A stretch of DNA of 46,889 nucleotides from an uncultured Faecalibacterium sp. (GTDB lineage: Bacteria > Bacillota > Clostridia > Oscillospirales > Ruminococcaceae), in assembly GCA_934525845.1 (NCBI GenBank), contig CAKSZS010000015.1, positions 1 to 46,889 of the forward strand. The letters are read 5' to 3'. Below, piece after piece: positions 22,697 to 31,024 of the stretch. The notes under the pieces were generated by a model, which made no database searches, was not told the origin of the DNA, and was given only the letters and a program-made list of their open reading frames with translations. The position numbers and the translations under genes are program-made. The number at the start of each line of letters is the position of its first letter. The first letter of the stretch is position 1.

Positions 22697-23839
22697 ATGT
22701 CCATTGAAATTTCCCCGAAGTCGTTTTTCCAGCAGCCCGCTGTGGCGGATATGCGCCTGATCGCCTGCCCCGGTGCAGAAGAACTCACTGGCCTGATCGA
22801 CAAGCATCTGGTCCGCTGGGCCAAGGCTGCCGGCATCGATAAGGATACCTTCATCATCCCCAGCGAGTGCCCCCGTTTCCAGAGCGGCGATGCCAAGGGT
22901 CTGGTCCGGGAGTCTGTGCGCGGCGATGATATCTTCATCGTGATCGACCCGGGCAACTACAGTGTGACCTATACGCTGTTCGGCAATGAGAACCATATGT
23001 CTCCGGACGACCATTTTGCAAACCTGAAGCGCCTGATCCAGGCCGTGGCCGGCAAGGCACACCGTGTGTCGGTCATCATGCCCAGCCTGTACGGCGGCCG
23101 TCAGCACCGCCGTGTGGTCCGCGAGAGCCTGGACTGCGCAGTGGCCCTGCAGGAGCTGCAGACCATGGGTGTGCAGAACATCATCACCTTCGACGCACAT
23201 GACCCCCGCGTGCAGAACGCTGTGCCCCTGATGAGCTTCGATAATGCGATGCCCACCTATCAGGTGCTGAAGAGCCTGCTGAAGAAGGATCCCGACATCT
23301 CCTTTGACAAGAGCAAGTTCACCGTGGTCAGCCCGGACGAGGGCGCTATGAACCGCAATATGTACTTCTCCAGTGTGCTGGGCTGCAACCTGGGTATGTT
23401 CTACAAGCGCCGCGACTACACCCGCGTGGTCAATGGCCGCAACCCCATCGTGGCACACGAGTATCTGGGTGAGAGCGTGGAAGGCAAGACCGTCTTCATC
23501 GCCGATGACATCATCGCTTCCGGCGAGAGTATGCTGGAAGTGGCCAGCAACCTGAAGGAGCGCGGTGCAGGCCGCATCATCGCCAACGCGACCTTCCCGC
23601 TGTTCACCAGCGGCCTGGAAAAGTTCGACAAGGCCGTGGCGGAGGGCAAGCTGACCTACGTTGTGGGCACCAACCTGACCTACCGGATGCCGGAGCTGCT
23701 GAAGCGCGACTGGTATGTGGATGTGGACGTCTCCAAGTACGCTGCTTACTTTGTGGTGGCACTGAACCACGATATGTCTGTTTCCAGCATCATCGATCCG
23801 CTGAAGAAGATCGAGGCTTTGCTGGCAAGCCGCAAGTAA
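22697..23839 (+). CDS. prs: Ribose-phosphate pyrophosphokinase, long clostridial form
   Basis: PRPP synthetase supplies PRPP for purines, pyrimidines, His and Trp. The 380-residue protein has the Prs fold: MPSLYGGRQHRR, TFDAHDPRVQNA (metal/ATP site), VVSPDEGAMNR and the PRPP loop VFIADDIIASGESM. It is about 60 residues longer than the usual 315, with extra sequence at the N terminus and C terminus. An ATG at 22697 is preferred over a GTG two codons earlier since AAGGAG sits 8 nt before it. It lies in its own unit; the AT-rich 250 nt upstream has no clearly assignable promoter. Confidence 0.9.
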   Translation: MSIEISPKSFFQQPAVADMRLIACPGAEELTGLIDKHLVRWAKAAGIDKDTFIIPSECPRFQSGDAKGLVRESVRGDDIFIVIDPGNYSVTYTLFGNENHMSPDDHFANLKRLIQAVAGKAHRVSVIMPSLYGGRQHRRVVRESLDCAVALQELQTMGVQNIITFDAHDPRVQNAVPLMSFDNAMPTYQVLKSLLKKDPDISFDKSKFTVVSPDEGAMNRNMYFSSVLGCNLGMFYKRRDYTRVVNGRNPIVAHEYLGESVEGKTVFIADDIIASGESMLEVASNLKERGAGRIIANATFPLFTSGLEKFDKAVAEGKLTYVVGTNLTYRMPELLKRDWYVDVDVSKYAAYFVVALNHDMSVSSIIDPLKKIEALLASRK

Positions 23840-23849
23840 TTGAAGAAAT

Positions 23850-23892
23850 GAAAATGCTGCTGCATCCTTCGATGCAGCAGCATTTTTTTTTG
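23850..23892 (+). terminator. Terminator of prs
   Basis: AAAATGCTGCTGCATC pairs perfectly with GATGCAGCAGCATTTT, then a run of T. Confidence 0.92.
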
Positions 23893-23898
23893 TAAAAA

Positions 23899-23975
23899 AT
23901 CTCTCGGCTCCTGTGGCACAAGGCCGTCTCCTTCTCAGAGAAGGCTGGCGGCGAAGCGGGCCGGGGGAGTTCGTT
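23899..23975. repeat. Degenerate palindromic repeat
   Basis: TCTCTCGGCTCC, GGCACAAGGCC, CTTCTCAGAGAAGG and CCGGGGGAGTTCG are weak matches to the CCTCTC/GGGGGAGCT family found elsewhere in the window. Confidence 0.4.
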
Positions 23976-25304
23976 TTACAGTTGATCGCGGCGCAGGAAA
24001 TGCACCAGGGCGGGGAGCTCGTAGAGCATCATCAGCAGCCAGCCAAAGGCGTAGCTGTAGGGCAGTGCTTCGATCTCCATCTTCCACATCAGCACGAACA
24101 CGGCTGCCGCTGCAACGCGGCCAGCCATGTTCAGCAGGCTGCTTACCAGCGTGACGTTCAGGTCGCCTACGCCGCGGAAGAAGCCCTGAATGCCGTTGGT
24201 GACGGAGGGCATCAGATAGAACAGCGATACGGTGCGCAGGAAGCGCACGCCCAGCTGCACGACTTCCGGATCGGTGACAAAAAGCTTCATGATGGGGGCG
24301 GCACCCAGGTGGACGATCAGCGCGATCAGAATGCCGTAGGTCAGCTCAATGCGCATACCGCAGTGGAACCCTTCTTTCACACGGTCTTTTTTGCCGGCAC
24401 CGCGGTTCTGGGCCATGAGGGTGGTCATAGCGTGGCCGATGTTCTGCAGCGGGGTATAGGCGAAGTCGTCCACGCGGGAGGCGGCGGTAAAAGCGGCCAT
24501 GGCACCCACGCCCATGGTGTTCACGATGCCCTGCACCGCAATTTTGCCCAGCTGCACGGTGGCCTGCTGCATGGCGCTGGCCCAGCCGTAGCTCACGGTC
24601 TTACGCAGCAGCCGGGCGTCAAAAATCAGCCAGCGTCTGCCCAGCTGCAGCACCGGCACCTTCCAGCGGATGTACAAAATGCAGAGCAGGCAGCACACGC
24701 CCTCGCTCAACACGGTGGAAAGGGCGCAGCCTTCGCTGCCCCAGTTCAGGGCCTGCACAAAGAACAGGTCGCCGCCGATGTTCAGCACCGAGCTGATCAT
24801 CAGAAAGTACAAGGCGCTTTTGCTGTCACCCAGGGCACGCAGGGTAGCGGCCAGAAAGTTGTAGAAAAAGGTGAAGAGCAGGCCGGCAAACACGATGCGC
24901 AGGTAGCTCACGGCAAGGGGCATGATGTCGGCGGGCACCTGCAGCAGCCGCAGGATGGGGTTGGCCAGCAGAATGCACAGCAGGGAGAAGACCAGAGAAA
25001 ATACAGTGCCGGCAATGGCGGTAGTGGACACCTGCCGCTCCACCAGCTTGGTGTTGCCGGCACCAAAAGCCGTGCTGACCAGAATGCCGGCGCCCAGGCA
25101 CATTCCGTTGATGAACAGGATGGCCAAAGTCATCAGAGGGTTGGCGGTGCCCACGGCGGCCAGCGCTTCCTCGCCGACGAATTTGCCCACGATGATGCTG
25201 TCGGCAGCGTTGTAGGTGAGCTGGAACAGATTGCCCAGCACCAGAGGAATGGTAAAATCGATCAGCAGAGGCGTGATCTTTCCGGTGGTCATATCTTTTG
25301 TCAT
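23976..25304 (-). CDS. MATE family efflux transporter
   Basis: This 442-residue protein has about 12 hydrophobic helices in two similar halves. MATE features include the N-terminal LLIDFTIPLVLGNLFQLTYN followed by ADSIIVGKFVGEEALAAVG, and in the second half GVGAMAAFTAASRVDDFAYTP and GIQGFFRGVGDLN. MATE pumps export cationic compounds or metabolites using Na+ or H+. The substrate is unknown. It lies 36 nt downstream of the cysteine-synthase-like gene and is probably cotranscribed with it. The first ATG was used; no strong ribosome binding site is close (AGGAAAGGA is about 17 nt away). Confidence 0.92.
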   Translation of the reverse strand: MTKDMTTGKITPLLIDFTIPLVLGNLFQLTYNAADSIIVGKFVGEEALAAVGTANPLMTLAILFINGMCLGAGILVSTAFGAGNTKLVERQVSTTAIAGTVFSLVFSLLCILLANPILRLLQVPADIMPLAVSYLRIVFAGLLFTFFYNFLAATLRALGDSKSALYFLMISSVLNIGGDLFFVQALNWGSEGCALSTVLSEGVCCLLCILYIRWKVPVLQLGRRWLIFDARLLRKTVSYGWASAMQQATVQLGKIAVQGIVNTMGVGAMAAFTAASRVDDFAYTPLQNIGHAMTTLMAQNRGAGKKDRVKEGFHCGMRIELTYGILIALIVHLGAAPIMKLFVTDPEVVQLGVRFLRTVSLFYLMPSVTNGIQGFFRGVGDLNVTLVSSLLNMAGRVAAAAVFVLMWKMEIEALPYSYAFGWLLMMLYELPALVHFLRRDQL

Positions 25305-25340
25305 GGGAGTTGTTATGATTCCTTTCCTGATAGAATAATG

Positions 25341-26249
25341 TTATCCGAGGGTCTGTCGTCCGCTGAAAACGGCCAACGCCGCGCGGCTGATGCCGTTGGC
25401 CACCAGACGGGCAGCAACGTGCAGGGCAGCGCCTGCGCTGGGACTGGCCGGAATGGCGTCCGTGCGCAGGACCTGCTGGGCAGCACGGAGGGCATCTTTG
25501 GTGGAAACAGCGGCCACGTTGTCCACTACATAGGAGTTGTAGTTCTTGGGGACAAAACCATAGCCGATGTCGGAGATGCCGTGCGCACCGAGAACGCCGC
25601 CGGTGAGCGCCTGGCACTCGAACGGTTCCACGGCCACGACCCGGACGTCGTTGGTCCAGGCCTTGATGGTCTCGCCCACCCCGGTGATGGTGCCGCCGCT
25701 GCCCACACCGATGGCAATGGCATCGATCAGGCTGGCGTTCTCCCGGGCGATGTCCTGTACAATGGCAGGGCCGGTGACCCGGCGGTGATATTCCGGGTTG
25801 TCATCGTTGGCGAGCCAGTCCATATAGTACCAGTTGTTGGCGGCAGCCAGCTGCGCCGCCGCAGCGCGTGCCCCGGCAATGCCGCTGCGGGCCGGGGTGT
25901 GCTGGATCTGTGCCCCCAGCCGGAGAAGATTCTCCTGCCGCAGGGCGGGGGCATCCTCCGGCATGACCAGAACCACCGGATGCCCGGCGGTGAGGCCGGC
26001 CAGGGTCAGCGCGGTGGCAAAGGCGCCGGAAGCGGCTTCAATGATGGGCTGACCGGGCAGGAGCTTTTTCTTTTCCGCGGCCAGCGCCAGCATTCCCTCC
26101 GCCAGGCCGTCCCGGGCAGTGCCGGAAGGGCCGTTGAAGTCCAGATAGGCGAACAGCCGGCCCTTGAGGCCGTTGGCGGAAGCGTAGCCGCGCAGTTCCA
26201 CCAGCGGGCAGCGGGTCAGGGTCTGGTAAAAATTGGGGTAGATCGGCAC
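25341..26249 (-). CDS. Cysteine synthase-fold protein lacking the PLP lysine
   Basis: This 302-residue protein is clearly related to CysK/beta-substituted Ala synthases: GVGSGGTITGVGETIKAW (phosphate loop), VRVVAVEP, GISDIGYGFVPKNYN and ASPSAGAALHVAARL align throughout. The Schiff-base region, normally NPxGSVKDRxA, reads NGPSGTARDGLA, so the lysine is Arg46 (codon CGG, 26112-26114) and the following DR is DG. The substrate loop TSGNTG is ASGAFA. It therefore should not form the usual internal aldimine. The frame is intact, so it looks like a maintained pseudoenzyme or an enzyme of altered chemistry rather than a decaying gene. A GTG start is used with AAAGGAGG 6 nt upstream. It precedes the MATE pump. 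Confidence 0.85.
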   Translation of the reverse strand: MPIYPNFYQTLTRCPLVELRGYASANGLKGRLFAYLDFNGPSGTARDGLAEGMLALAAEKKKLLPGQPIIEAASGAFATALTLAGLTAGHPVVLVMPEDAPALRQENLLRLGAQIQHTPARSGIAGARAAAAQLAAANNWYYMDWLANDDNPEYHRRVTGPAIVQDIARENASLIDAIAIGVGSGGTITGVGETIKAWTNDVRVVAVEPFECQALTGGVLGAHGISDIGYGFVPKNYNSYVVDNVAAVSTKDALRAAQQVLRTDAIPASPSAGAALHVAARLVANGISRAALAVFSGRQTLG

Positions 26250-26277
26250 AGAAAGCCTCCTTTCGGTTGGGATACGA

Positions 26278-26337
26278 AAACCCTCTCAGTCATTTCGCTG
26301 TGCTCAATGCCAGCTCTCCCGAGAGGGAGAGCTTTTT
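26278..26337. repeat. Palindromic intergenic repeat
   Basis: AACCCTCTCAGTCATTTCGC... is followed by CAGCTCTCCCGAGAGGGAGAGCTTTTT, the same layout as at 19866 and 29069. Confidence 0.7.
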
Positions 26338-26395
26338 CGGTGGTTCGGGAAAGCACAACCTTCCAAGAAAGAAAAAGCGGACCCGGCTCGCGCAG

Positions 26396-26492
26396 AAAGC
26401 TCCTCCTTCGGGAAAGACTCCCCCGCACCGGGGGAGGTGGCACAAAGTGCCAGAAGGGGAACCGCTGCCGAACGAAGTAAGACGGAGAGGGC
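26396..26492. repeat. Palindromic intergenic repeat, longer variant
   Basis: AAAGCTCCTCCTTCGGG, ACTCCCCCGCACCGGGGGAGG, GGCAC-AAA-GTGCC and GACGGAGAGGGCT follow in order. It is inverted relative to 26278-26337. Apart from repeats and the promoter at 26605, the 26250-26703 gap shows no gene. Confidence 0.6.
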
Positions 26493-26604
26493 TCTGGGAT
26501 ACAACATCCTTATCGTAACGCAAAAGGCTGGTGCACGTCAAGATGCGTTTTGCCAAAAACAGCGCGTTTTTGCCAGTTTTTTCGAAAAAGATGCGGCCAA
26601 AGCC

Positions 26605-26633
26605 TTGACAAGGGCAGTGGGTTCTGGTATACT
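26605..26633 (+). promoter_or_regulatory. Promoter of the ylxM-ffh operon
   Basis: TTGACA (26605-26610), a 17-bp spacer and TATACT (26628-26633) form a consensus sigma-A promoter 70 nt before ylxM. Confidence 0.88.
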
Positions 26634-26703
26634 CCATCCGTAAAGCAAAAAAACTTTACATCTACCATACGAAACCGAAGCAGAACACCGGGGGTCAGCG
26701 GCA

Positions 26704-27087
26704 ATGGCAAAAGATCTGGAAATGGGGTATCTGCTCGACTTTTACGGCGAGGTGCTCACGCAGAAACAGCGCGAGATGCTGCGCCAATATTACAACGATG
26801 ACCTCTCCCTGAGTGAGATCGGAGAGAACTTCGGCATCACCCGGCAGGGCGCACGGGACGCCATCAAGCATGGCGAGACCACCCTGAAGGAGCTGGAAGA
26901 AAAGGTCGGCTTTGCGGCCCGGTACCGCCGGGTGCAGCAGAAGCTGGAAGAGCTGGAACAGATGGTGATCGATGCACGGTTTGAGTGCACCGGCCCCTAT
27001 GCCAGCCTGACCACCACCGAGTATGCTTCCACCCTGACCAGGATGCTGGATCTGATCCGGTCCATCGATGAGGCCAACGAGAGCTGA
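26704..27087 (+). CDS. ylxM: YlxM-type helix-turn-helix protein, SRP partner
   Basis: This 127-residue protein has a sigma-70 region 4-like helix-turn-helix: LTQKQREMLRQYYNDDLSLS, then EIGENFGITRQGARDAIKHG. A coiled C-terminal part follows. YlxM is encoded before ffh in most Firmicutes and has been reported to interact with the signal recognition particle; its exact role is still debated. Here it is again directly ahead of ffh (19 nt gap). The ATG at 26704 follows GGGGG. Confidence 0.92.
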   Translation: MAKDLEMGYLLDFYGEVLTQKQREMLRQYYNDDLSLSEIGENFGITRQGARDAIKHGETTLKELEEKVGFAARYRRVQQKLEELEQMVIDARFECTGPYASLTTTEYASTLTRMLDLIRSIDEANES

Positions 27088-27106
27088 CAGGAAGGAGCAC
27101 CGCACA

Positions 27107-28462
27107 ATGGCATTTGAATCTTTGACCGACCGCCTTGCCGGTGTGTTCAAAAAGCTGCGCGGCCACGGCAAACTGACTGAGGCCGATATCAAGGCAGCGA
27201 TGCGCGAGGTGCGCATGGCCCTGCTGGAAGCCGACGTCAACTACAAGGTTGCCAAGGACTTCTGCGCCAAGGTGTCCGAGCGTGCCATGGGCCAGGAGGT
27301 CATGGAGAGCCTGACCCCCGCCCAGCAGGTGGTCAAGATCGTCAACGAAGAGCTGATCGCTCTGATGGGCGGCAGCGAAGCGGCCCGCCTGAACATCAAG
27401 AACAAGGGGCAGACGATCATCATGCTCTGCGGCCTGCAGGGCAACGGTAAAACCACCCACGCCGCCAAGCTGGCAAAGTATTATCTCAAACAGGGCCGCC
27501 GCCCCATGCTGGTGGCCTGCGACATTTACCGCCCTGCGGCCATCGATCAGCTGCAGGTAGTGGGCAAACAGGCCGGTGCGCCGGTCTTTACCCTGCCGGG
27601 TGCCAAGCCCCCGGAGATCGCCCGCAAGGCACTGGCCCATGCTAAGGATTACGGCAACGACATCGTGATCCTGGATACCGCCGGCCGCTTGCAGATCGAC
27701 GAAGTGCTGATGCAGGAGCTGGTGGACATCAAGGCCGCCGTTCCTGTGGACGAGACCCTGCTGGTGGTGGACGCCATGGCCGGTCAGGACGCAGTCAACG
27801 TCGCCAAGACCTTCAATGAGATGGTGGGCGTGGACGGTATCATCCTGACCAAGACCGACGGCGATACCCGCGGCGGTGCGGCGCTGTCCGTGCTGGCCGT
27901 GACCGGCAAGCCCATCAAGTTCCAGGGCACCGGCGAGAAGCTGGACGATCTGGATGTGTTCCATCCGGACCGCATGGCCAGCCGCATTCTGGGCATGGGC
28001 GATGTGCTGAGCCTCATCGAGCGGGCGCAGGACGCTGCTGACGAGAAGGCCGCCGAAGAGACCGCCAAGCGGATGATGGAAAACAAGTTCGACATGAACG
28101 ACATGCTGGACCAGTTTGCACAGATCCGCAAGATGGGCGGCGTGGGCGCGATGCTGAGCATGCTGCCCGGCGGCGCAGGCATCGACCCCAGCCAGATGGA
28201 TGAGAAGGCTTTCGATCGGATCGAAGCCATCATCCGCTCCATGACCAAAGAGGAGCGCGAAAAGCCCTCCATCATCAATCCCAAGCGCAAGCGCCGCATC
28301 GCCGCCGGCAGCGGCACCCGCGTGGAGGACGTCAACAAATTGCTGAAGCAGTTTGAGATGATGCAGAAGATGATGAAGCAGTTTAAGAAAAGCCCCAAAG
28401 GCTTTGCCCGCAGACTGGGCGGCATGATGGGCAACCCCAATGCATTCCGGGGTCTGAAATAA
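27107..28462 (+). CDS. ffh: Signal recognition particle protein Ffh
   Basis: SRP GTPase that delivers membrane-protein nascent chains with 4.5S/scRNA and FtsY. The 451-residue protein has an N domain (1-90), G domain with P-loop GLQGNGKTT, VLDTAGRLQID, TKTDGDTRGGAAL and TGEKLDDLDVFHP, then a Met-rich M domain (about 300-451) with RKMGGVGAMLSMLPG and GSGTRVEDVNKLLKQF. The P-loop has Asn where Ser is more usual. ATG at 27107 follows GGAAGGAG. Confidence 0.97.
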   Translation: MAFESLTDRLAGVFKKLRGHGKLTEADIKAAMREVRMALLEADVNYKVAKDFCAKVSERAMGQEVMESLTPAQQVVKIVNEELIALMGGSEAARLNIKNKGQTIIMLCGLQGNGKTTHAAKLAKYYLKQGRRPMLVACDIYRPAAIDQLQVVGKQAGAPVFTLPGAKPPEIARKALAHAKDYGNDIVILDTAGRLQIDEVLMQELVDIKAAVPVDETLLVVDAMAGQDAVNVAKTFNEMVGVDGIILTKTDGDTRGGAALSVLAVTGKPIKFQGTGEKLDDLDVFHPDRMASRILGMGDVLSLIERAQDAADEKAAEETAKRMMENKFDMNDMLDQFAQIRKMGGVGAMLSMLPGGAGIDPSQMDEKAFDRIEAIIRSMTKEEREKPSIINPKRKRRIAAGSGTRVEDVNKLLKQFEMMQKMMKQFKKSPKGFARRLGGMMGNPNAFRGLK

Positions 28463-28524
28463 GGTACACAACCCGACCGGGTTTGTAACATAGAAACAAA
28501 ACAAATTTTTGGAGGATATTCATT

Positions 28525-28767
28525 ATGGCAGTTAAGATTCGTCTGCGCCGCGTTGGCGCCAAGAAGGCTCCCTTCTATCGTGTGGTTGTTGCTGACAGCC
28601 GCTTCCCCCGTGATGGCCGCTTCATCGAGGAGATCGGCACTTACGATCCGAACAAGGAGCCTTCCGAGATCAAGATCGACGCTGAGAAGGCAAAGCAGTG
28701 GATCGCTAACGGCGCTCAGCCCACTGATACCGTTCGTGTCCTGCTGAAGAAGTCCAACGTTCTGTAA
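28525..28767 (+). CDS. rpsP: 30S ribosomal protein S16
   Basis: This 80-residue protein begins AVKIRLRRVGAKKAPFYRVV and has VADSRFPRDGRFIEEIGTYD, the classic S16 sequence. It binds 16S rRNA in the body of the small subunit. Normal length. GGAGG lies 10 nt before the ATG. It sits between ffh and khpA, as in many Firmicutes. Confidence 0.98.
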   Translation: MAVKIRLRRVGAKKAPFYRVVVADSRFPRDGRFIEEIGTYDPNKEPSEIKIDAEKAKQWIANGAQPTDTVRVLLKKSNVL

Positions 28768-28783
28768 GTAGGAGGGCTGACTC

Positions 28784-29017
28784 ATGCAGGAGCTGTTGCT
28801 GGCAGTTGCCCGCGGTCTCGTGGAGGACAAGGACGCCGTCAAGGTCACGGTGGACGAGCCCCGCGAGGACGGCACCATCGTCTACCACCTGAGCGTGGCA
28901 GAGGGAGATATGGGCCGTGTCATCGGCAAGCAGGGCCGGATCGCAAAAGCCATTCGTGTGGTGATGCGCGCGGCTGCTGTGCGGGTCGATGAAAAGGTCC
29001 TTGTTGAGATCGACTGA
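28784..29017 (+). CDS. khpA: KH-domain RNA-binding protein KhpA (YlqC)
   Basis: This 77-residue single KH domain carries the GxxG-type RNA-binding loop in GRVIGKQGRIAKAIR. KhpA pairs with KhpB in other Firmicutes and affects cell division and small-RNA-mediated control. It lies 16 nt downstream of rpsP with GTAGGAGG before its ATG, and a terminator follows it. Confidence 0.94.
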   Translation: MQELLLAVARGLVEDKDAVKVTVDEPREDGTIVYHLSVAEGDMGRVIGKQGRIAKAIRVVMRAAAVRVDEKVLVEID

Positions 29018-29027
29018 GCACCCTACA

Positions 29028-29060
29028 GGCCCTTTGCCCTTGCGGCAAGGGGCCTTTTTT
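29028..29060 (+). terminator. Terminator after khpA
   Basis: GGCCCTTTGCC pairs with GGCAAGGGGCC (one G-U) and is followed by TTTTTT. It separates ylxM-ffh-rpsP-khpA from rimM-trmD. Confidence 0.88.
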
Positions 29061-29068
29061 GATAATGG

Positions 29069-29118
29069 AAAACCCTCTCAGGCGCTTCGCGCCAGCTCCC
29101 CCGAGAGGGGGAGCTTTT
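29069..29118. repeat. Palindromic intergenic repeat (left of an inverted pair)
   Basis: AACCCTCTCAGG-CGCTTCGCG-CCAGCTCCCCC-GAG-AGGGGGAGCTTTT. It mirrors the unit at 29175-29229 across about 56 bp. Confidence 0.8.
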
Positions 29119-29174
29119 GACGAAGAGGTTATGTTTGGCTTATAGTCAAAACGTACTTGTGTTTGGCAAGGTTC

Positions 29175-29229
29175 AAAGCTCCCCCTCTCGGGGGAGCTGG
29201 CAATGCCGCAGGCATTGACTGAGAGGGTT
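29175..29229. repeat. Palindromic intergenic repeat (right of an inverted pair)
   Basis: AAAGCTCCCCCTCTCGGGGGAGCT, then CAATGCC-GCA-GGCATTG, then ACTGAGAGGGTT. It ends 16 bp before the rimM start codon. Confidence 0.8.
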
Positions 29230-29245
29230 GACAAGGGAGAAAACA

Positions 29246-29785
29246 ATGCAGCAATATCTGGAAGCGGGCAAGGTCGTGACGACCCACGGCGTGCGCGGTG
29301 AAATGAAGCTGGAGCTTTGGTGCGACGGCGTTGATTTTTTGAAAAAGGTCGGCAAACTTTACCCCTCCGCCCAGGGCGGCAGGTCCTATCGCATCCGGTC
29401 CATCCGTGCGCAGGGGCAGATGGCGCTGCTCCAGCTGGAGGGCGTGGAGGACATGGACGCCGCCCGCGCTCTGCGGGGACAGGTGTTCTATTTTGACCGC
29501 GACGACGCCACCCTGCCGGAGGGCCGCTGGTATGTGGCAGACCTCATCGGCTGTGAGGTGCGGGACGCCGACACCGGCAAGGTGTACGGCGTGGTGACCA
29601 GCGTGGACCATCCCGGGGCACAGGACATCTACACCGTCAAGGCCCCCAGCGGCAAGGAGTATATGTTCCCGGGCGTGGACGCGTTCCTCAAAGAGCGCAA
29701 CCCGCCGGAAGGCTACATCCTGGTCACGCCGATCCCGGGTCTGCTGGACGACGATTTTGACAGCGAGCGGGACGGGGAGGAATAA
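29246..29785 (+). CDS. rimM: Ribosome maturation factor RimM
   Basis: This 179-residue protein has an N-terminal RimM barrel (LEAGKVVTTHGVRGEMKLE) and a C-terminal PRC-like half (WYVADLIGCEV, EYMFPGVDAFLKE). RimM helps mature the 30S head around S19. ATG at 29246 has GGGAG 8 nt upstream; an upstream in-frame start lies within the repeat. It is 3 nt from trmD, the usual partner. Confidence 0.95.
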   Translation: MQQYLEAGKVVTTHGVRGEMKLELWCDGVDFLKKVGKLYPSAQGGRSYRIRSIRAQGQMALLQLEGVEDMDAARALRGQVFYFDRDDATLPEGRWYVADLIGCEVRDADTGKVYGVVTSVDHPGAQDIYTVKAPSGKEYMFPGVDAFLKERNPPEGYILVTPIPGLLDDDFDSERDGEE

Positions 29786-29788
29786 GCC

Positions 29789-31024
29789 ATGGGAATGCGC
29801 GTGGACATCGTGACCCTCTTCCCGGAACTGTGTCAGCAGGTGCTGGACGCCAGCATTCTGGGCCGGGCGGCAAAGCGCGGCTATATTGAGACCCACTGCC
29901 ACCAGATCCGGGATTACACCCTGAACAAGCAGAAGCAGACCGACGATTACCCCTATGGCGGCGGCTGTGGCATGGTGCTGTACGCCCAGCCCATCGCGGA
30001 CTGCCTGCGGGCGGTACAGAAGGAAGTGGCAGACCAGGGCCGTCCGGCTCCGCACATCGTCTTCCTGACCGCCGGCGGCCAGCGCTACACCGAGGAGCAC
30101 GCCCGCCGTCTGGCCCAGTACGACAACCTGACCCTGGTCTGCGGCCACTATGAGGGCATCGACGAGCGGGTCATCGACGCTTTTGCGGATGAAGAGATCT
30201 CCATCGGAGACTACATCCTTACCGGCGGCGAGCTGGCCAGCCTGGTGGTGGCGGACAGCGTGCTGCGCCTGAAGCCTGGTGTGCTGGCCGAACAGAAGGG
30301 CTACGAGGAAGAGAGCTACTGGGACGGTCTGCTGGAATACCCGCAGTACACCCGCCCCGAAGTCTGGGAAGGCCGTGCCGTGCCGCAGGTGCTGCTGGGC
30401 GGCGACCACCAGAAGATCGACACCTGGCGCGGGGAGCAGAGCAGGGAGCGCACCCGCCTGCGCCGCCCGGAATTATACGACCAGTGGTGCGAGACTCACC
30501 CCATCACCGAGCTGCCCAAGTGGAAGCGCGGCGAGAATGTGCGTCTGGTCAAGACCGATGCGCAGTTTGCCGCTGCTGCCGAGCTGTTTGCCGAGGGACG
30601 CCGCACCGTCTGTGCGGAAAACTGGACGCCGGAATACTGCGCCAGCCTGGCCGCAGAGGAATTTCTGCAGCAGCTGAAGACCGAAAAGCAGGCCGGCTGG
30701 GTATGCTATCTGCACACCACCAAGGATGTGCCGGACGGTGTGGTGAGCGTGAACCACAAGACCGGGCAGATCGAACATCTGTTCGTGGCGGAAAAGGCCC
30801 GGGGCAGGGGCATCGGGCAGAAGATGCTGGATTTTGCCCGCAAAAAGCTGTCGGAGCACGCGCATCCGGTGCTGAGCGTTCTGGACACCAACACCCGCGC
30901 CATCGCCCTGTACCGCCGCATGGGCTGGAAGCTGACCGGACAGACGGATATGGAATTTACCCCGGAGAAATGTGACGGTGTGGTGCGGCCCTGCGCCCTG
31001 CTCTGGATGCGGTACGAGGGCTGA
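29789..31024 (+). CDS. trmD: TrmD fused to a GNAT acetyltransferase domain
   Basis: Residues 1-240 are tRNA (guanine-37-N1) methyltransferase: MRVDIVTLFPE, YPYGGGCGMVL, the trefoil-knot SAM site LVCGHYEGIDERVI and GDYILTGGELASLV. TrmD normally ends there. This 411-residue protein goes on with about 165 residues that contain a GNAT acetyltransferase: HLFVAEKARGRGIGQKMLDF (acetyl-CoA loop R-G-x-G-I/G) and NTRAIALYRRMGWKLTGQ. The join is in one frame with no internal start visible, so it is a true fusion. The acceptor of the acetyl group is unknown; a tRNA or ribosomal target would fit. GGGAGG lies 8 nt before the ATG. Confidence 0.93.
   Translation: MGMRVDIVTLFPELCQQVLDASILGRAAKRGYIETHCHQIRDYTLNKQKQTDDYPYGGGCGMVLYAQPIADCLRAVQKEVADQGRPAPHIVFLTAGGQRYTEEHARRLAQYDNLTLVCGHYEGIDERVIDAFADEEISIGDYILTGGELASLVVADSVLRLKPGVLAEQKGYEEESYWDGLLEYPQYTRPEVWEGRAVPQVLLGGDHQKIDTWRGEQSRERTRLRRPELYDQWCETHPITELPKWKRGENVRLVKTDAQFAAAAELFAEGRRTVCAENWTPEYCASLAAEEFLQQLKTEKQAGWVCYLHTTKDVPDGVVSVNHKTGQIEHLFVAEKARGRGIGQKMLDFARKKLSEHAHPVLSVLDTNTRAIALYRRMGWKLTGQTDMEFTPEKCDGVVRPCALLWMRYEG

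Noticed and set aside
23913..26480. 855-codon open frame on the plus strand
   Set aside because: It is antisense to the MATE and CysK-like genes, is rich in Gln/His/Gly as expected for the complement of GC-rich coding sequence, and shows no domain.
29229..29236. TTGACA as a -35 box upstream of rimM
   Set aside because: The sequence is at the end of a palindromic repeat, only 10 nt ahead of the start codon, so no -10 box can be placed.
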